Source: Sphingomonas psychrotolerans (GTDB taxonomy: Bacteria > Pseudomonadota > Alphaproteobacteria > Sphingomonadales > Sphingomonadaceae). Taken from it: a DNA stretch of 64,000 nt. The position numbers and the translations under genes were made by a program. Within the stretch, counting starts at the first letter, position 1; each line of letters opens with the position of its first letter. Shown here piece by piece: positions 1-8,592 of the stretch. Location of the stretch: assembly GCF_002796605.1 (NCBI RefSeq), contig NZ_CP024923.1, positions 744,001 through 808,000 of the forward strand. The letters are read 5' to 3'. A model generated the notes under the pieces. It saw only the letters and a list, made by a program, of their open reading frames with translations. It did not search any database and was not told where the DNA came from.

Positions 1-412
1 CGATGAGCCGCTGCGCATTCTCGCGATCGGCGGTGTTGACGACGGTAAAATCGCCGCGCCACGATGCCCTTGCCTCGACCTGGTCGGCGAGCGGATCCGG
101 GTGCGTGTCGGTCGGTACCAGGAGGTAGCGCGCTATTGGCAGCAGCGCATCGTCGGTCTGTGGAGGGGCTTCGCGCGGCTCCAGCCCTAGCCCGCGCCAG
201 CTCGCCGCCAGCCGCAACCCCTCGGCAGCCGCGCCCAGGCTGACGCCAGCGTCGTTGCAGCGCGGATCGCCGACCGTCAAGCGCGCGCGCACATCCTCGA
301 ACAAGTCGATCGTGTCGTCGCCCACCAGCCGCCAGCGCGCTGGCTGGACGTTGTGGACGCTCGGCGCGAGCATTGCCTCGGCGACGAGCAGGTGCAGCGT
401 ATCCGCGCTCAT
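1..412 (-). CDS. Nitroreductase-family (Acg-like) protein, partial at window edge
   Basis: The frame opens with ATG at 412 and is still open at base 1, so only about 137 N-terminal residues are visible. Residues 16-24 read APSVHNVQP, the N-terminal FMN-contact motif of nitroreductases of the Acg/Rv3131 type (typically APSxHNxQPW). Members bind FMN and act as oxidoreductases, and some seem to store rather than turn over the flavin; the substrate here is unknown. The start codon overlaps the stop of the upstream GNAT gene by 4 bases (ATGA, 409-412), so it is the fifth gene of a translationally coupled operon with an E1-like enzyme. E1-like proteins and nitroreductase domains are also paired in mycobacterial Rv1355c-type proteins and in azole-peptide synthetases (E1-like plus SagB-like oxidase). 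The family call is good; the function is inference. Confidence 0.75.
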   Translation of the reverse strand, partial: MSADTLHLLVAEAMLAPSVHNVQPARWRLVGDDTIDLFEDVRARLTVGDPRCNDAGVSLGAAAEGLRLAASWRGLGLEPREAPPQTDDALLPIARYLLVPTDTHPDPLADQVEARASWRGDFTVVNTADRENAQRLI

Positions 413-1506
413 GCGATCGCTTTCCGGAACAGATGCAGCCGGTGCAGCGGCGTGGCGCCCAACCGCTCCATCTGGCGCAGGCTCGCGGCGTTGCCGTCGG
501 CGATCCAGGTGATGCCGAGCTTCGTATAGCCCGCGACCCGCAGCGCCGCGACGGTGCGCGCGAGCATCGCACCCATCAAGCCTTGCCCGTGCATGTCGCT
601 CACTACCGAATAGAAGATGATCACCGCCCGTCGCCGGCGCAGGCGATAGCGCAGGTAGTGGAAAGGCGTGGCAAGCCCGATGCGCGATCGCGTCGCGGCG
701 AGGAAGCCATTGAGATCGGGGATGCAGATGATCGCACCGACCGGCCGATCGCCGTGCATCAGCACCGACGATAGGCGAGGATCGAGGATCGACATCATCT
801 CCCCCGCCTGGAAGCGGAATTCATCGGCGGTCAGCGGCACGAACATCGGATTGCCCGCAAAGCCGTCGTTGAGGACGAGCCGCGCTTCCTCCATCCGCGC
901 GGCGAAGCTGCCGCGCGCAATGGGAGCGAAGCTGAACCCCGCCGCGGCATCGATCGGGCGGGCGGCGAAATCGCCTTCCGCGGCCAAGTCCAGCTCGAAG
1001 GTCTGCATGGGAAAGAAGCGCGCAAATCCATTCGCTTCGAGCAGGCGGGGCACATGCGGCGGATTGACGATCATGTCGGTATAGGCCCGCGCGCCGAAGC
1101 CTCCCGTCATCACGCCCGCCTGCTGCATCGCAGTCAGGTTGAAATTGCCGACCAGCTCGTTCTGGCCGTGCGTGCGGGTGAAATCGGTGGCGGCATCGAG
1201 CAGGATCCGCGCTGCCTCCGTGTCATCGGCGCAGTCGAAGAAGCCGAACTGCGCGCGTTCGGTGCCGTGACGGGCGTTCGACTGGCGATGGACGTGGGCG
1301 ATGACGCGCCCGATCGGCCGGCCAGCCCGGTGCGCGGTCCAGAAGGCGAAGGGGGTGCCCGTCGTCCACAACGGGTTCCTGACCGGATCGAGCATCCGGA
1401 CGATGTCGGTGCGCAGGGGCGAGACATAGCCGTCGGCTTGGTCATAGGCATTGAACGGTGCGTCGAAGAACGCAGCGACGTCGCCCTGGCGGAGTTCGAC
1501 CGTCAT
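409..1506 (-). CDS. GNAT-family acyltransferase, YghO-like
   Basis: A 365-residue cytoplasmic protein. The N-terminal part has the YghO-like signature: a PLRxD stretch, LDPVRNPLW, then GRPIGRVIAHVHRQSN and FGFFDC, followed by GNFNLT and NPPHVPRLLEANGF. A second GNAT-like half contains HGQGLMGAMLARTV, fitting the acyl-CoA pyrophosphate loop (Q/RxxGxG/A). Such proteins are presumed to transfer an acyl group from acyl-CoA or acyl-ACP to an amine, but no substrate is established. ATG at 1506 overlaps the stop of the upstream membrane-protein gene by 4 bases, and its own stop overlaps the nitroreductase start, so it lies inside a five-gene coupled operon. Length is normal for the family and the frame is intact. 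Confidence 0.8.
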   Translation of the reverse strand: MTVELRQGDVAAFFDAPFNAYDQADGYVSPLRTDIVRMLDPVRNPLWTTGTPFAFWTAHRAGRPIGRVIAHVHRQSNARHGTERAQFGFFDCADDTEAARILLDAATDFTRTHGQNELVGNFNLTAMQQAGVMTGGFGARAYTDMIVNPPHVPRLLEANGFARFFPMQTFELDLAAEGDFAARPIDAAAGFSFAPIARGSFAARMEEARLVLNDGFAGNPMFVPLTADEFRFQAGEMMSILDPRLSSVLMHGDRPVGAIICIPDLNGFLAATRSRIGLATPFHYLRYRLRRRRAVIIFYSVVSDMHGQGLMGAMLARTVAALRVAGYTKLGITWIADGNAASLRQMERLGATPLHRLHLFRKAIA

Positions 1507-2645
1507 GCCGATCGCTCAATCAATCGCGCAACGAGCACAAGCTCGTCATCGAGCGCGGGTGCGGTCAGGCTGCCCGCAGCTACGGCCAGCAGTTGCGGCG
1601 GCGTGCGCGACAGCCGGACGAGATGTGTCGCGGCATAGGCGTCGAGCACCTCGCGCGCGGCATCGCGCGCCTCGGAGTCGTCGCTCGACGTGCTGACCAC
1701 CGGATGGTCGAGCAGCCGCGCGATGCTGGCCTCGGGATAGGCGCGCAACTCGGCCGGACCGAGCACTCGTCCCGAGGCGAGAAGCGGATGGGCCGCGATC
1801 AGCGCGTGGGGATCATGAGCCGGTGCGCGTGCGAGCGCGGCGACAAGACCTGTCGCGTCGTCATCGCCCGCCTTCGATCGCGCGACGATAAGTAGGAGGC
1901 ACGCCAGCGCGGTGCCCCCGGCAGCAACAAGGATCACGGCGTCGCCCGGCAGGGTAGGCTGCGCAGCCAGCGCGATGATGACACTCACGCCGCCGGCCCC
2001 TGCCGCGACGAGCAGATCGGCGACCAGGCGCCACGGCGAGCCGTCCCCTGCCGCTAGGCGTGCGGTTGCCAGGACGAGCAGCAGCGCAGCGAACGCGCCG
2101 CCGCGAATCGGCATGTCGGGCAGAACCGCGGCAAAGTCGGTGGCGGCGAGCGGGATCGTCAGCAGCAGCGCGAGCAGGAAGGTGTCGGCGGTCCGGCGTT
2201 CGCCACGCCCGAGCTCGCCGCGGCTGCGCGCGAGCAGCGCCACCATCAGCGCGAGCATCGTCAGCTGATAGAGCGCGAGCGCCAACGCCGCGGCAGCGCT
2301 CCACACGATGCCCAGCGTTACCGCTAGCGCCGAAAAGCCGACAGCCCCTCCCAACGCCACCATCTTGACCAGGGGAGGCGCATGGCGGCGGCGCAGTTCC
2401 TCGACCAGCCGGAGCGCCGCCATCGGCAACCAGGCGGCGACCAGCATCAGCGCGATCACAAGTGGCGTGGCCGTCGCCAGCGGTGCGATCAGGCGCAGCG
2501 CGAGCAGCGCCGCGACCAGGGTATAAACCGTGCGCAGCCGCGCCGCGACCGGCGACCGATCCGCGATCGCCGCTGCTCCGCGCCGGGCCACGAGCACGGC
2601 CAGCAGCGCGATCGCAGAGACGATGGCGGCGACCGACAGGATCAC
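1503..2645 (-). CDS. Polytopic membrane protein of the ThiF/nitroreductase operon
   Basis: A 380-residue protein starting with GTG at 2645. This start is supported by a GTGA overlap with the ThiF stop (2642-2645). About nine hydrophobic segments span roughly residues 1-255, rich in Ala, Leu and Val. They are followed by a soluble C-terminal tail of about 120 residues that contains a charged SSDDSEARDAAREVLDAY stretch. I do not recognise a named family. In context it could anchor the E1-like and acyltransferase enzymes at the inner membrane, or move their substrate or product. No signal peptide distinct from the first transmembrane segment and no transport-ATPase motif are visible. Confidence 0.6.
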   Translation of the reverse strand: MILSVAAIVSAIALLAVLVARRGAAAIADRSPVAARLRTVYTLVAALLALRLIAPLATATPLVIALMLVAAWLPMAALRLVEELRRRHAPPLVKMVALGGAVGFSALAVTLGIVWSAAAALALALYQLTMLALMVALLARSRGELGRGERRTADTFLLALLLTIPLAATDFAAVLPDMPIRGGAFAALLLVLATARLAAGDGSPWRLVADLLVAAGAGGVSVIIALAAQPTLPGDAVILVAAGGTALACLLLIVARSKAGDDDATGLVAALARAPAHDPHALIAAHPLLASGRVLGPAELRAYPEASIARLLDHPVVSTSSDDSEARDAAREVLDAYAATHLVRLSRTPPQLLAVAAGSLTAPALDDELVLVARLIERSA

Positions 2646-3514
2646 CCCATCATCCGCGTCATCAGGCGCCGCACCGCAAAGCCGCGCAGCGCGGCGACGG
2701 GCGCGGAGCGCGGTCGCTCGATCGCGACGCTATGCGGATTGAAGAAATAGCCGCGGTGGTCCGTACCGCCGCGCCGGCCCAGCAGGACGCGCACGGCTTC
2801 CTCGGCCATCATCGTTCCGGCCATCGTCACCATCGTCGAGAAGGAGAAGCGCGATCGCTTGCCGGCGGCGACTTCGGCCGCGACATCGAGATCGACATAG
2901 CGGTGCGACGAACTGTGCGTGAGCACATAGGCGATCTCGCGCTTAAGGCAGTCGGCGCGCATCTCTGGCGTCACGCTGGTCCAGTCGCTTCCCACCGTGG
3001 GATACCCCAGCCGCTCCTCTAGCCGCGGCGCTTCAGGCCCGACGACGGTGACCGAGGGCAGGGGGGAGGCATAGGCGTCGATGATCGTGCGACCGTGGAT
3101 CCTAGCGCGACGATAGAGATGCACGCCCGCGGCGGCATCGTCCATGCCGTTCACGGCGACATGGCTGGCGGCAAGCAGTCGATCGAGCTCTTCGGTCCAT
3201 TCGCGGCCGAGCACTTCGATCTCGACTTCTGGATTGATCGTCAAGGCAGTGTCCCGGGCCACCTCGGCCTTAGGCTTGCCCACCGCCGGCAGCGTCGAGA
3301 AGAGTTGGCGGTTGAGGTTCGACACTTCGAACGTATCGATATCGGCGATTATGAAGCGGCCCACGCCGGCGCGTACGAGCGCCATGAACGCCGCCCCGCC
3401 CATTCCGCCGACACCGGGAATGAAGACCTGGCTGTCGCGCAGCCGCACCTGTTCCGTCGCGGTCACGAAGCCGCGATTGCGCGTCGTCATCTCGGCATAG
3501 TCGAAAACGGTCAT
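2642..3514 (-). CDS. ThiF/E1-like adenylyltransferase
   Basis: A 290-residue E1-superfamily protein. I place the start at ATG 3514, not the upstream in-frame ATG at 3559, because 3514 makes a 4-base ATGA overlap with the previous gene, as at every other junction of this operon. The Rossmann nucleotide loop is GVGGMGG (residues 34-40). DIDTFEVSNLNRQ (58-70) supplies the acidic and NRQ residues that adenylate a C-terminal carboxylate in ThiF/MoeB/E1 proteins. The paired CxxC zinc motifs of MoeB/ThiF are absent, and the whole protein has one cysteine (C189), which could be a thioester residue. No ubiquitin-like or ThiS-like partner is seen nearby. It probably activates a carboxylate, possibly of a peptide or of a product of the neighbouring acyltransferases. 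Confidence 0.85.
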   Translation of the reverse strand: MTVFDYAEMTTRNRGFVTATEQVRLRDSQVFIPGVGGMGGAAFMALVRAGVGRFIIADIDTFEVSNLNRQLFSTLPAVGKPKAEVARDTALTINPEVEIEVLGREWTEELDRLLAASHVAVNGMDDAAAGVHLYRRARIHGRTIIDAYASPLPSVTVVGPEAPRLEERLGYPTVGSDWTSVTPEMRADCLKREIAYVLTHSSSHRYVDLDVAAEVAAGKRSRFSFSTMVTMAGTMMAEEAVRVLLGRRGGTDHRGYFFNPHSVAIERPRSAPVAALRGFAVRRLMTRMMG

Positions 3515-4458
3515 CGGGCGGGCCTCAATCTTCCCAGGGGGCGCTCGGCGTCGAGCCATTGGAGAAGGGGGGCGATCACGGCTTGCACGCCGATCATCGA
3601 TCCTTGTGCCGCGAGCTGCGGCATCGCGCTGCGTGGCACGCTACGCGCGAGGAAGCGTCGCGCGGTGCCGATATCGAGGCGGCCGATCTGCAGCAGGTCG
3701 TCACCGCGCTCATAATCGAGCGAGGTGGCGCAGAAGTGATTGTAGCGCGCGTCGCGATGCTTTGCCGCTACCGCGAAGCTCTTCTTCAGATTGTCCGATC
3801 CACCGGTATAGGCGTTGGTGATCAGCTGGGCGTCCGGATCAAAGCCGGCATCGTCGCCGACCCCGAAGGCGTCGCGCTCTCCGGCCATTATCTGATGCGC
3901 GAGATGGCGATGCGCAAAGCTTGCCACCGTACCGGCCTGACCCGGATAGACGTCATCGAACATCTCGGCGACCATCCCGACCACCGCCGGCACCTGCGTC
4001 ACGCTGCTGATCCACAGCGGCCGAAGTCCACCGCGCACGAACAAGGCGAAGCACGTCAATCCATAGAGAATCCACGACAGCCCGCCGCCGCGCTCGTCGG
4101 GATCGACCATCACTAGGCCCAGATGGAGTACATTGCTCGCCTGGCCGCCGCGCGTCACCGGCAACAAGGGCATGGCGTTGAAGGCTATCGGTTTGCCATC
4201 GCTGACACGACGCACCAGCGTGATGACGCTGCGGCCCCACGCCGCCTCGTCCCGTGCGAAGAGCCCGTAATCCAGCTGCCGGCCAGCCAGACATGCCGCC
4301 ACCACGCCACGACAAGCCGAGATGAGTTCGTCCAGCGCCTGGCGGTCGAGCCACAACGCGGGTCGCTCAATGATCTCGACTATATGGGTTCGATCAGGGC
4401 GAAACCGCAGCCGCAGGAAATCGCCGCGCAGCGCCGCAATGATCGTCGATGGCCCCAC
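3511..4458 (-). CDS. GNAT-like N-acyltransferase, first gene of ThiF operon
   Basis: A 315-residue protein and the first gene of the coupled five-gene operon; its stop overlaps the ThiF start. The segment VMVDPDERGGGLSWILYG (middle of the protein) resembles the GNAT acyl-CoA-binding loop (V-x-P-x-x-R-G-x-G). The family is only distantly recognisable, and it may be nearer to long-chain N-acyl amino acid synthase-type enzymes than to small acetyltransferases. C-terminal residues GSMIGVQAVIAPLLQWLDAE look helical and amphipathic. The upstream sequence (4459-4500) should hold the operon promoter, but I see no convincing sigma-70 boxes. The call as an acyltransferase is moderately supported; the substrate is unknown. 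Confidence 0.6.
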   Translation of the reverse strand: MGPSTIIAALRGDFLRLRFRPDRTHIVEIIERPALWLDRQALDELISACRGVVAACLAGRQLDYGLFARDEAAWGRSVITLVRRVSDGKPIAFNAMPLLPVTRGGQASNVLHLGLVMVDPDERGGGLSWILYGLTCFALFVRGGLRPLWISSVTQVPAVVGMVAEMFDDVYPGQAGTVASFAHRHLAHQIMAGERDAFGVGDDAGFDPDAQLITNAYTGGSDNLKKSFAVAAKHRDARYNHFCATSLDYERGDDLLQIGRLDIGTARRFLARSVPRSAMPQLAAQGSMIGVQAVIAPLLQWLDAERPLGRLRPAR

Positions 4459-4692
4459 GCAGCTCTCCCCGTGCCGTATCTATGATTGGAATCCTAAATA
4501 TTGGTAGGCTCGATTGCCATGAATGTCCGCATTCTCACACGTCCGGTTTGAAACCGCGCTGCTGAAGGGTAACTCACCGTTCCGATCGAGCGGCAGCTAT
4601 GCGCCCATAATCGGTCATCGAGCGGCATGGCGACAGCTCCCAAAAAACTGCCGTTAGCTCACGCTTTGATTATCGGCGAGGACCCACCACGC

Positions 4693-4890
4693 GGACGGAC
4701 GGGCCACACAGTCGCGACGGGCTTGCAGCGGCTCGGAGTCAGGCTCGAGGTGACGGAAGCTGTGTAAACCACGTCTCGGGATCGCGAGCGGGGATCGTCG
4801 GCGTTTACCAACGGCACAACTACTTCGATGAGAAGAGGGCGGCCCTCGAGGCGTGGGCGCACGAGGTGGAGCGGCTCGGAGCAGGGCACC
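4693..4890 (+). pseudogene. Relic of tyrosine recombinase (phage-type integrase) C-terminus
   Basis: The plus strand reads RTGHTVATGLQRLGVRLEV then TEAV. After a one-base deletion at about 4764-4766 it reads NHVSGSRAGIVGVYQRHN and YFDEKRAALEAWAHEVERL. This is the end of a phage/ICE tyrosine integrase: the R-x-GHTxAT segment lies just before, and the VYQRHNY tyrosine (the recombination nucleophile) lies near the end. Everything upstream of the RTGHT segment is missing, so this is a truncated and frameshifted relic. It marks an old integration event between the ThiF operon and the ABC operon. The rest of 4459-5052 shows no gene. Confidence 0.8.
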
Positions 4891-5052
4891 CGCTGAAGCC
4901 CGGCTCTCGACCTGTGAGGGCTCGGCGCAGCTCGGACACCATGTCGGCTTTGGGAAAGGCGAGGGGCAGGGGTGCACATAGCTCAACGGCGGCAGCCGCA
5001 CCTGGCGGCCGACGAACAAGGTGACCGGGCGACCCTCCCCACAGATGGCACG

Positions 5053-5766
5053 TCAGGCTGCCATCCGCCCCATTTCCTCGAGATAGAGCGCCTCCAGCTG
5101 GGTCGCGGTGATGTCCGCCGCGTTGATCATGCGGCGCAGCCTACCCTCGCGCATCAGCCCGATACGCGTCCCGACTTCGCGCGCTCGGAACAGGTCATGC
5201 GTTACCATCAACACCGCGGCACCGGCATCGCGCTGACGGACGATAAGGTCATGGAACTCCGCAGAGGCTTGAGGATCGAGCCCCGAAGTCGGCTCGTCGA
5301 GGAGCAGGGCGCGCGCCCGCTTGGCGATCGCCAGCGCCAACCCGACCTTCTGACGCATGCCCTTGGAATAGCCAGCGGCGCGGCGATCCATCGCGGCCGG
5401 CTCGAGCCCTGCCTGAGCCAGGCAGTCTCGCAGGCGCGTGGAGGAGCGATCCGCGATACCCGCCAGCGCCGCGAAATAGGCGAGGTTCTCAAGACCGGAA
5501 AGCTCGCCGAACAGCGCGATCTGCTCGGGGACATAGAGGAGCTTGCGCTTGGTTCCCACGGGATCGGCACGGACATCGACCCCATCGACCCGCGCCTCGC
5601 CAGCGGTCGGCTCCAGGAAGCCGAGGAACAGGTTGACCGTGGTTGTCTTGCCGGCGCCATTCGCGCCTAGCAGACACACGATCTCGCCCGGATCGACGCG
5701 CAGGTCGAGGCCGTCGAGCGCGCGGTGCGTGCCGAAATCCTTGGTGAGAGCGATGGCTTCGAGCAT
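5053..5766 (-). CDS. ABC-2 exporter ATP-binding protein
   Basis: A 237-residue ABC ATPase. Walker A is GANGAGKTT (about residues 34-42), the signature is YSKGMRQ in place of LSGGQ, Walker B is ALLLDEP followed by TSGLDPQ, and the switch histidine is in VTHD. This is the CcmA/NosF-type ATPase that pairs with ABC-2 permeases. It is the last gene of an operon: it starts 11 bases after the 461-aa permease ends, downstream of a second permease and a TonB receptor. The complex should sit on the inner membrane and export, or help process, a compound linked to the outer-membrane receptor's ligand. The substrate is not visible from sequence. Confidence 0.9.
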   Translation of the reverse strand: MLEAIALTKDFGTHRALDGLDLRVDPGEIVCLLGANGAGKTTTVNLFLGFLEPTAGEARVDGVDVRADPVGTKRKLLYVPEQIALFGELSGLENLAYFAALAGIADRSSTRLRDCLAQAGLEPAAMDRRAAGYSKGMRQKVGLALAIAKRARALLLDEPTSGLDPQASAEFHDLIVRQRDAGAAVLMVTHDLFRAREVGTRIGLMREGRLRRMINAADITATQLEALYLEEMGRMAA

Positions 5767-5777
5767 CGGCGCGGATC

Positions 5778-7163
5778 CTAGAGAAGCTTCGCCGCGCCGC
5801 CGCGGAGGCGGAGCAGGCCGAGGGAGAAGAGAAGCGCGACGAAGAACGTCAGCGCGAGCAGGTCGACTGCCAGTGGCCTCGTGCGCGATGGCTCGGCAAA
5901 GACGAATCGCGGAAGCCCTCCGTCATAATCGGCTATCGTCATCAGCCGGTCCTGATCCATCCAGTCGAAGGCCAGCAGCCGGACCTGGCCGGCGAAGTTG
6001 CGGGCCTGCTCCTGAAAGGCTAGCGCGCGCGCTGCATCGGTCCCGGCAAGGCGGTCGAGCGCCGCCTGGGCGACGACGGCCGGCGAAAGGTAACGGAGCC
6101 GCTCGGCAAGCGAACGGTGCCGCGCCCATTGCGCCGCCTGCACCTCGTGCAGAGGCGCGAGCCGGGCATCACGCTGCTGAATTTCGCGGCGACTATGCCA
6201 GAGCGAGGCCGGATAGGCACGGCCGGACTGCGCTGTTGCGGCGGCGCGTGCTGCAGCGGCATTGGCGGCGCGGATCTCTAGCCCGGCGGCCCGCACCTGG
6301 TTGGTATAGGCCATGGCGGAAGGCGGCGGAGCCGCGAGTTCGGACAGCGACGCGGCGGCGGCCGGGAGCAGCACGACGAGGCCGAGCCAAGCCGTGCCCG
6401 CGGCAAGCGCAGCCGTCGTCGAGGCGCGCACGAACAAGTTGATCAGCACGACCAGCGCAATCCAGAACAGTCCGTACGCGAACACGATGAGCGCGAGGAG
6501 CGAAAGGTCGCCCGCATCGCGCCCGCCCGCGAGAAACAAGCAGCCGCAGGCGAGCAGTGTCGCGGGTATCAGCAGCGTGCCGCCACGCACCGCCGCGCGG
6601 ACCAGCAGCAATCGGCCCGGCGATACTGGCTGCGCAAGCTGGAAGCGGGCGCTGCCATTCTCGACATCGCGCGACCAGAAATCATAGGTCGCAGCGATGA
6701 GCAGCAGCGGCAGCAGCATGACGATCACAAAGGCAAGGTCGAACCGTCCCGCAGCCAGCACCGATGGGCTCTCGAGGCCGGCCATGTGCGGATCGAAGAT
6801 CGACCAAGGATCGGCGAAGGGCGAGATGCTGGCCGCCGCGGGATAGCCCTCCGTCTGACCGGCCGAGAGCGCGGCAAGCGGGGCATTCGGAAGACCGGCG
6901 CGGAACGGCAAGGCAGTCGTGTAGATCAGCCCGAAATTGGGCTTCTCGCCCTTGGCCACCATTTTGGTGAAGTTCTCGCGGCGCAAGGCCATGATCTCGC
7001 CGGCCTCGGCAACCGCTTGCTCGACGGAGGCGGCGCGCTGCTGCGCCCAGCGCTCCCCGGCAAAACTGGCATAAGCAGCGATCAACGCGAACAGCAGCAG
7101 CATCACCCACAGGGTCGGATCGCGCCAGACACGGGTCCATTCCAGCCGTAGAGTCGCGCTCAT
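5778..7163 (-). CDS. ABC-2 type permease (DUF3526 family), second of pair
   Basis: A 461-residue inner-membrane protein. It has an N-terminal membrane segment (LWVMLLLFALIAAYASFAGE, after RLEWTRVWRDP), then a large periplasmic region, a cluster of five hydrophobic helices in the middle (LAFVIVMLLPLLLIAATYDF onward), a second soluble loop and a C-terminal helix. This layout is that of DUF3526 ABC-2 permeases. The start ATG overlaps the stop of the preceding paralogous permease by 4 bases (7160-7163), and the ATPase gene follows, so the two permeases and one ATPase probably form one transporter. Confidence 0.8.
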   Translation of the reverse strand: MSATLRLEWTRVWRDPTLWVMLLLFALIAAYASFAGERWAQQRAASVEQAVAEAGEIMALRRENFTKMVAKGEKPNFGLIYTTALPFRAGLPNAPLAALSAGQTEGYPAAASISPFADPWSIFDPHMAGLESPSVLAAGRFDLAFVIVMLLPLLLIAATYDFWSRDVENGSARFQLAQPVSPGRLLLVRAAVRGGTLLIPATLLACGCLFLAGGRDAGDLSLLALIVFAYGLFWIALVVLINLFVRASTTAALAAGTAWLGLVVLLPAAAASLSELAAPPPSAMAYTNQVRAAGLEIRAANAAAARAAATAQSGRAYPASLWHSRREIQQRDARLAPLHEVQAAQWARHRSLAERLRYLSPAVVAQAALDRLAGTDAARALAFQEQARNFAGQVRLLAFDWMDQDRLMTIADYDGGLPRFVFAEPSRTRPLAVDLLALTFFVALLFSLGLLRLRGGAAKLL

Positions 7164-8590
7164 GCGGCGACCCTCCCCAGGCGCCGTGCGGCGGCAAAGG
7201 CGAGCAGCGTCGCGAGCGCCGCCCAGGCGGCGAGGATTGCAAGGTCGATCCAGTGTCGGGCGAGGGATTCGCGGAGCGATGGCGGCGGCGCCGCAAATCG
7301 CGCGTCGCGGGTGATCGCGGCTACATCGGCGAGGTAGGGGCCTTCGGCGCCTTTCGGACGGTGGATGACCGCCCGGTTCAGCTGCTGCACGAGTCCGTAG
7401 CGGAAGGCATCGGCCTGTTCGAGAAAGCGCCGATGGGCATGCTGGTCGGTTCGGGCGAGCGCCGCCGACCAGGGTCGTAGCGCCTGGAGCGGCGAGAGCA
7501 GGGCGAAACTGCGTTGCACTGCGGCCTGTCGGTCATAGCCGTCATAGAGCGCGGCGAAGTGCCGGCGATAGATCGTGCTGGACAGCCTCTCGCCCTCGAA
7601 CAGCGCGACGCCGTTGAAGTCGATCGGCAATTCCTCCAGTTTCGTCACGCCGTAGCGCCGCATCGTTTCCTGGCGCAGCCGCTCGAGCCGGGCGTCTTGT
7701 GGATCGTGGCCGCTCGGGCCTTCGCGCACCTCCTGGGTTACCGCCGCCTCGAACGCCGGAGCCGACAGAGTCGGCACCAGCGCTTCCGCCACAGAGGGGG
7801 CGATGCGGGGGACGAACAGCGTCGCCATTGCCCAGAAGGCGAGGAGCACGACCAGCGCCGAGCGGGCGGAGGCGAACGCCGCCGATGCGGCAAGCGTCAG
7901 CGCGGTAAAGCCGAAGAGATACAGCCCGTAGGCGAGCATCATCCAGAGCAGCGCGACCAACGCAGTTGCGCCGCCCCCGGCGAGAAACAGCGCAACGGCT
8001 CCGGCGAGGACGGAGGCGGCGAGCAGCAGCGCGACCATGATCCCGAGCCCGGCCATGCGGCCGGCCATCAAGACGCGCGGCGCGACGCCGCCGGCGAGCT
8101 CCTGGCGCAGCAGTCCTCGCGACCGTTCGCCGGCAAAGGCAGCGAAGCCGGACAGGATGATCAGCAGGGGCACGAGCGCCTGCAACATCGCGGCAGGGCT
8201 GAGACCGCCGAACCGGTCGAGCGCGGTGCCGCCATCGATGCCGCGGTTGCGTGCGGGATTGTTGGCATGGGCCTCGAGCTTGAGCGCGCTGCCGAGTTGC
8301 GGCAGCAAGCCCGGATCGACGATCGCGAGCGGGGAGGCTGGTTTGAACACATAGCGCCCGAAATGAGCCGCGCCATGCGGGTTGGCCGGACCCTGGCTCT
8401 CCCAGACATGCGCTTCCTCGGCCTGGGCGCCGCGCCGCTCGGCCTCCTGCGTGCCGTGAAGCGCCGCCCCGGTGAGTGAGGCGGTACACAGCACCAGCAC
8501 CAACGCGACGGCCAGCAGCGTCAGCCGTCGATCGCGCACCAGAAGCCGCCATTGCTGGCCGGCGATGATCGGTACCAGCGCGCCTGCCAT
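7160..8590 (-). CDS. ABC-2 type permease (DUF3526 family), first of pair
   Basis: A 476-residue paralogue of the next gene with the same plan: an N-terminal helix (LTLLAVALVLVLCTASLTGA), a long extracytoplasmic domain, several central helices (MLQALVPLLIILSGFAAFAG onward), another loop and a C-terminal helix. It begins 2 bases after the stop of the TonB-dependent receptor and overlaps the second permease by 4 bases. The gene order receptor, permease, permease, ATPase suggests one transcript. DUF3526 permeases occur in pairs in proteobacteria next to TonB receptors; transport direction and substrate remain unproved. Confidence 0.8.
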   Translation of the reverse strand: MAGALVPIIAGQQWRLLVRDRRLTLLAVALVLVLCTASLTGAALHGTQEAERRGAQAEEAHVWESQGPANPHGAAHFGRYVFKPASPLAIVDPGLLPQLGSALKLEAHANNPARNRGIDGGTALDRFGGLSPAAMLQALVPLLIILSGFAAFAGERSRGLLRQELAGGVAPRVLMAGRMAGLGIMVALLLAASVLAGAVALFLAGGGATALVALLWMMLAYGLYLFGFTALTLAASAAFASARSALVVLLAFWAMATLFVPRIAPSVAEALVPTLSAPAFEAAVTQEVREGPSGHDPQDARLERLRQETMRRYGVTKLEELPIDFNGVALFEGERLSSTIYRRHFAALYDGYDRQAAVQRSFALLSPLQALRPWSAALARTDQHAHRRFLEQADAFRYGLVQQLNRAVIHRPKGAEGPYLADVAAITRDARFAAPPPSLRESLARHWIDLAILAAWAALATLLAFAAARRLGRVAA

Positions 8591-8592
8591 GG

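Noticed and set aside
1..4458. A complete azole-peptide (TOMM) cluster
   Set aside because: E1-like and nitroreductase genes fit, but no YcaO protein or precursor peptide is visible in the window, and GNAT plus membrane genes are not standard parts.
4654..5019. Minus-strand frames of 121 and 106 residues
   Set aside because: Antisense to the integrase relic; no independent support.
4972..5670. Plus-strand frame of 232 residues
   Set aside because: Antisense to the ABC ATPase with Walker motifs; shadow.
7514..8479. Plus-strand frame of 321 residues
   Set aside because: Antisense to the DUF3526 permease; composition of a reverse-strand shadow rich in Arg, Gln and Glu.
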